From contig CBFGJP010000090.1 of the NCBI GenBank assembly GCA_965649105.1, forward strand, positions 1 through 9,953: DNA of 9,953 nucleotides, in the 5' to 3' direction. This stretch comes from JAOAFX01 sp965649105 (GTDB lineage Bacteria; Hydrothermota; Tepidihabitantia; SM23-42; JAOAFX01). This document shows, piece after piece, positions 7,108 through 9,953 of the stretch (positions are counted from its first letter, which is position 1; the number at the start of each line of letters is the position of its first letter). Position numbers and translations under genes: made by a program. The notes under the pieces are model-generated. The model saw only the letters and a program-made list of their open reading frames with translations, was not told where the DNA came from and did not search any database.

Positions 7108-7156
7108 GTTCTCAAACCAATTTCTCAGTTTCTCACCCCTTTTCCGATTTGAGAAC
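7108..7156 (-). promoter_or_regulatory. Leader hairpin 1 (9-bp perfect stem extended by G-U pairs)
   Basis: GTTCTCAAA (7156-7148) pairs with TTTGAGAAC (7116-7108). On the minus-strand RNA the stem continues for four more pairs (U-G, C-G, G-U, G-U) to 13 bp. These wobbles would be A-C mismatches in the opposite RNA, which points to the minus strand as the transcribed one. The 23-nt loop is purine-rich. Confidence 0.6.
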
Positions 7157-7172
7157 AGACACCTAACCAGAA

Positions 7173-7186
7173 TTTTTCAAAGAACA
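7173..7186 (-). promoter_or_regulatory. boxA-like antitermination element
   Basis: TGTTCTTTGAAAAA starts within a few bases of the predicted transcription start. It matches the boxA core of rRNA leaders and spacers (TGTTCTTTGAAAACT in Bacillus and relatives, from memory), the site bound by NusB/NusE to prevent Rho termination. No rRNA gene follows here. Confidence 0.5.
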
Positions 7187-7195
7187 ATCTTGTCA

Positions 7196-7223
7196 ATTAT
7201 ATTAATAAATTGGCAGTTGTCAA
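7196..7223 (-). promoter_or_regulatory. Perfect-consensus sigma70/sigmaA promoter of the selenoprotein operon
   Basis: On the minus strand TTGACA (7223-7218) and TATAAT (7201-7196) are separated by 16 nt. Both hexamers are exact consensus, so strong expression is expected. It lies in the 377-nt gap between the hydrolase gene and the operon; I see nothing else supportable between 7224 and 7344. Confidence 0.82.
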
Positions 7224-7344
7224 GTACTTTTTTAATCTGCCTCAGGCGCTTAGAGCCAGAATCCTTAGATGCTGGTTGGAATAATTACGATAACCGTAAG
7301 CCATTCGCTTATCTAATTTTATTTTGTTAAATTAAAATTGCTGA

Positions 7345-9953
7345 TCAGTCTGCACAGTCTTTAATATAGATTAAGTTAGTATCAATTTGCCAGTGTTTAT
7401 TAAAAAATCCAGCAGAAATAACTCCTGCCCAGCTATTTTTTGAGGCAGTTTCATTCCAGATGATGAAATCCGGTAGACCCGAGCCTGAATAAATTGCTGG
7501 AAATAATCCCAAATACTTCTGTGCCTTTTTTGTCGTTGCTGAATATAAAAGAACAAATCTCTGTGGATTCAATGGATTAGGATAAATTTCCATTAAACAT
7601 AAATCAGGGTTGTTCAAGACCTGATTTTTTATGGCAATACAATCTTCATTTGGACCGATCTTTTTTATCATTGCCTTAATAGATTTATTATCGTTCCAGA
7701 AATTTATCGGCAGTCTATTATTTATTTTCTTAATAATTGTATTGGTTTGCGAATTACCAAAGAGTATGAGATTAAAATCTTTAATATGTTCTTCTGTGAC
7801 TTCAGTATCAGGAATAATCTCACAAAATCCATTCGCCCTTATCCACCAGGCATAACTCTGGAGCCTTGCCTGATGGAGATTGTTTTCTGCATCAATTGAA
7901 TCACCGAGCGTGCCATAGACTAAAATGAATGGGCTAAAATATGCCTGTTTTATCGGACCGTAAAGTTCTTTAGTCTTGTATAACTTCTTTTTATTGTTAC
8001 TGATGATTTTAAAGCCATCTTTTGATTTTTCAAAGGTAATTTCATCCTTACCATCAAATTCACATTCAATCTTCATCCCATTAATATTAAATATAAGGTA
8101 ATCGGGCTTTAGCTTTATCCCATTAAAAAGGACGCTAAAAACTTTTATATTTTCAGCCTGGATAGAGTATTGACTTATCTTATACCAGGAATTCATAAAT
8201 TGCTCAACCCAATAAGTTGTATCCAATGTCGCACTGATCTTTCCAACCTGATATATATTATCCAGCTCGTCAATTCTTATCCAGTATGCCTTATTTGAAT
8301 GTGCGATATTTGATGTTTTGAACACGATACTCTCTGGATATGGATTCCCTTTTTTCTCATTTAAGAACTCCATCATTTCTTTTAAATCCACGCAATCAAT
8401 GCCAGGAGTTGAATCAATATCCCACCAGTGTCCTTTTCCTTCTACTTCATTATATACAAAATCATAGCCGAGTTCTTTCAAATACTGTGCCATTATCCGT
8501 CCTTGAATCGGCGGAACATTATCATCGGCCCCACCATGCAGAATATAAATAGGCAAATTTAGTGCGTTTTCTAAAAAAATTGGCGTAATATCTTCTCTCA
8601 GAGCCATATCACGATATTTTATCTGTTCAGGCTCAGCAAAGATTACACTCCGCTGCAAAAACCATGGGAAATACAATTGGAAACTTGTCCAGCCTCCACT
8701 CGGTGCAATTGCTGCAAATAAATCCGGATGCGATAGTCCAATATGCCAGACACCATGGCCACCCATTGAATGACCTGTGAGGTAGATACGATCCTCATCA
8801 ATCTTAAAATTCTTTTTTACATCTTCAAGAATCTCAAGGAAATCAAGCCTTCCCCAGTCCTGCCAGTCAAATCCGTATCTTCTCCGATTTGTCGGTGCTA
8901 CAATATATGCCCAGTCTTTTTGTGAATATGACTTAACCTGATTTATTGCCTCAACACCTGCGCCATGGCAGGACATAATTAATGCATAAGCAAATTCCGG
9001 GTTAAAATTTTTCGGTGGCAGGATTGCATAATACTGACAGGAGTTGTCAATCTTTGAGATAAATGTTTTCACATAAGGCTCATCGGGCCTTTTAATCTTT
9101 ATCCATAGAGAGTCTTTTGCTTCATAAATGCTATTGTAAATATGAATTCTGATTAGTATGCTATCTACCCTTTCTATTTTTTGTTTTGATTCTAAAACTA
9201 CAGGAATCTTTACCATTGATAAAGGCATAACTCTTAAAATTTCTCTTTCGGTCTTATTTATATCTTCTCCATAAATTTCGACCTTCAAGTTATTTATTGT
9301 TTTTTCAGTTGTATTCATAATCGGTACACCAATATAGCCAGAGTATCTCTCTCCACTAATGAAATCAGGTTTAGTAATATCTTTGATTATCATTAAAGAT
9401 GGTGGGCTGGTAATAATTTTTAAAGAAAATGAATGTTCGCCATAGCTACTGGGTTTCGCGATAATTTTGTTTTTGCCCTTGTTTAAGACGACTGGTATCT
9501 GGACATAGTTATCCCTGTATAAATCACCGGGATAGGCTCTGCCATTTAAAATAACCGAACCCAATCCCCGAGCACTTAACAGGGCGGATATTCTATCACA
9601 AAATTCAAATTCTCCATAAACAATACTTACACCGGCAAGACCGGCAACCCCATAATAATCCTGGATTGTATCCCAGGGTACATCATTATATTCAATTTTC
9701 ACATTTTCATTGTTGGAATGTATTTTTCTCCATTTAATAATTCCACCCGGGACAAGAAAACTATAATAAATCTTTGTGGTATCTGGTTGAAATTTTTCAT
9801 CAGAAAAATCTATATTCAATCCAGTTATTCCCTCACGCACTCCCCCAGAAAATGGACCAAGATACCACCAGTCGTTAACTATGATTGTATCCTTTAATAC
9901 AGGGGTATCTGTTAATGATACAATAAACACTAAAAAAATAATTTCCATTTTTC
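7345..9953 (-). CDS. Large secreted alpha/beta-hydrolase (esterase or S9 peptidase-like), 5' end probably outside window
   Basis: The visible frame runs from the window edge to a TGA at 7347-7345; the first ATG (9948) would give 867 residues. The sequence there begins M-E-I-I-F-L-V-F-I-V-S-L, a hydrophobic signal core without the usual basic start, so the true start is probably beyond the edge. Residues 20-290 form beta-rich N-terminal domains (N-D-W-W-Y-L-G-P-F, then an Ig-like region). Residues 300-525 are an alpha/beta-hydrolase: oxyanion region S-C-H-G-A-G, nucleophile elbow G-H-S394-M-G-G, acid H-G-G-A-D475-D-N-V-P and K-G-H507-W-W. Such a triad is typical of PHB-depolymerase-like esterases and prolyl-oligopeptidase-type hydrolases; the substrate cannot be told. 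Residues 530-867 are a C-terminal region I do not recognise, without an FlgD-like domain. An in-frame TAA lies six codons after the TGA. Transcribed in the same direction as the operon, but the operon has its own promoter in the 377-nt gap. Confidence 0.8.
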   Translation of the reverse strand, partial: KMEIIFLVFIVSLTDTPVLKDTIIVNDWWYLGPFSGGVREGITGLNIDFSDEKFQPDTTKIYYSFLVPGGIIKWRKIHSNNENVKIEYNDVPWDTIQDYYGVAGLAGVSIVYGEFEFCDRISALLSARGLGSVILNGRAYPGDLYRDNYVQIPVVLNKGKNKIIAKPSSYGEHSFSLKIITSPPSLMIIKDITKPDFISGERYSGYIGVPIMNTTEKTINNLKVEIYGEDINKTEREILRVMPLSMVKIPVVLESKQKIERVDSILIRIHIYNSIYEAKDSLWIKIKRPDEPYVKTFISKIDNSCQYYAILPPKNFNPEFAYALIMSCHGAGVEAINQVKSYSQKDWAYIVAPTNRRRYGFDWQDWGRLDFLEILEDVKKNFKIDEDRIYLTGHSMGGHGVWHIGLSHPDLFAAIAPSGGWTSFQLYFPWFLQRSVIFAEPEQIKYRDMALREDITPIFLENALNLPIYILHGGADDNVPPIQGRIMAQYLKELGYDFVYNEVEGKGHWWDIDSTPGIDCVDLKEMMEFLNEKKGNPYPESIVFKTSNIAHSNKAYWIRIDELDNIYQVGKISATLDTTYWVEQFMNSWYKISQYSIQAENIKVFSVLFNGIKLKPDYLIFNINGMKIECEFDGKDEITFEKSKDGFKIISNNKKKLYKTKELYGPIKQAYFSPFILVYGTLGDSIDAENNLHQARLQSYAWWIRANGFCEIIPDTEVTEEHIKDFNLILFGNSQTNTIIKKINNRLPINFWNDNKSIKAMIKKIGPNEDCIAIKNQVLNNPDLCLMEIYPNPLNPQRFVLLYSATTKKAQKYLGLFPAIYSGSGLPDFIIWNETASKNSWAGVISAGFFNKHWQIDTNLIYIKDCAD

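Larger units (their letters stand above)
577..7190 (-). other. Operon of four predicted exported selenoproteins
   Basis: The transcription unit is inferred from one perfect promoter upstream (7196-7223), same-strand genes spaced by 12, 38 and 86 nt, and the first strong terminator at 517-544. All four products have signal peptides, FlgD-like C-termini and one internal UGA each. A secondary promoter precedes the last gene. Confidence 0.75.
6968..7190 (-). ncRNA. Long structured 5' leader of the operon, possibly releasing a small RNA
   Basis: About 220 nt separate the predicted start of transcription (near 7190) from the ATG at 6967. The leader has no convincing ORF and contains a boxA-like element and two large hairpins (7108-7156 and 7014-7052), with an A/G-rich single strand between them. 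I recognise no riboswitch or RNA family. A T-run after the second hairpin, needed for an intrinsic attenuator, is absent. Confidence 0.5.

Noticed and set aside
7016..7330. Plus-strand ORF of 104 codons in the gap before the hydrolase gene
   Set aside because: It is an AT-rich, Phe/Leu/Ser-rich translation of the leader and promoter region, with no ribosome site or recognisable motif; it overlaps the operon promoter.
6968..7344. tRNA, rRNA or CRISPR sequence in the long gap, suggested by the rRNA-like promoter and boxA
   Set aside because: No cloverleaf, T-loop motif, 16S start or direct-repeat array was found.
7345..7347. Terminal TGA of the hydrolase gene as Sec (C-A-D-U)
   Set aside because: Only five codons follow and the sole nearby stem is a weak all-AT pairing without a G-led loop.

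Overview
The window looks like a chromosomal segment of an uncultured FCB-type bacterium, possibly the WOR-3/Stahlbacteria lineage. This rests on AT-rich DNA, signal-peptide proteins made of propeller, lectin-like and Omp28-like domains, and repeated C-terminal FlgD-like sorting domains with a PNP(F/C) start and a (A/S)G(I/V)YF core. The taxonomic guess is inference.

Layout: 1-461 (+) is the 3' end of a secreted protease-like gene. A strong hairpin terminator at 517-544 separates it from a convergent minus-strand operon, which is transcribed from about 7190 down to 577. The operon begins with a perfect sigma-A/sigma70 promoter (7196-7223), a boxA-like element (7173-7186) and a leader of about 220 nt with two large hairpins. 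Four secreted-protein genes follow, with gaps of 12, 38 and 86 nt: Omp28/thioredoxin-like (6967-5933), lectin-like multidomain (5920-3953), a 13-repeat BNR/YCF48-type propeller (3914-1662) and a second Omp28/thioredoxin-like protein (1575-577), which also has its own promoter. Upstream, 7345-9953 (-) holds a large secreted alpha/beta-hydrolase (esterase or S9-like), cut at its 5' end by the window edge.

The main discovery is that each of the four operon genes has exactly one in-frame UGA in its body, and a conventional gene caller would split each gene there. In the two thioredoxin-like proteins the UGA sits exactly at the first Cys position of a CxxC motif (U-P-S-C and U-S-A-C). In the lectin-like protein it follows a Cys (T-C-U-G), and in the propeller it lies in G-S-G-U-G. 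Three of the four UGAs are followed by hairpins whose G-containing apical loops start 20-24 nt downstream. One has a GGUC loop like the classical E. coli fdhF SECIS. The two thioredoxin-like hairpins occupy the same place and share a compensatory base-pair change. The propeller UGA has a 7-bp hairpin with a longer spacing (32 nt). I conclude that this is an operon of four exported selenoproteins, at least two of them in folds (beta-propeller and lectin-like jelly roll) where I know of no described selenoprotein.

Working together (inference): the two UxxC proteins would be surface or periplasmic thiol/selenol oxidoreductases, and the Cys-Sec lectin-like and Sec propeller proteins their partners or substrates. 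All four would be exported and attached or released through FlgD-like C-terminal domains. Other structure includes heptanucleotide tandem repeats inside two C-terminal domains and a 40-nt near-identical block shared by those domains.
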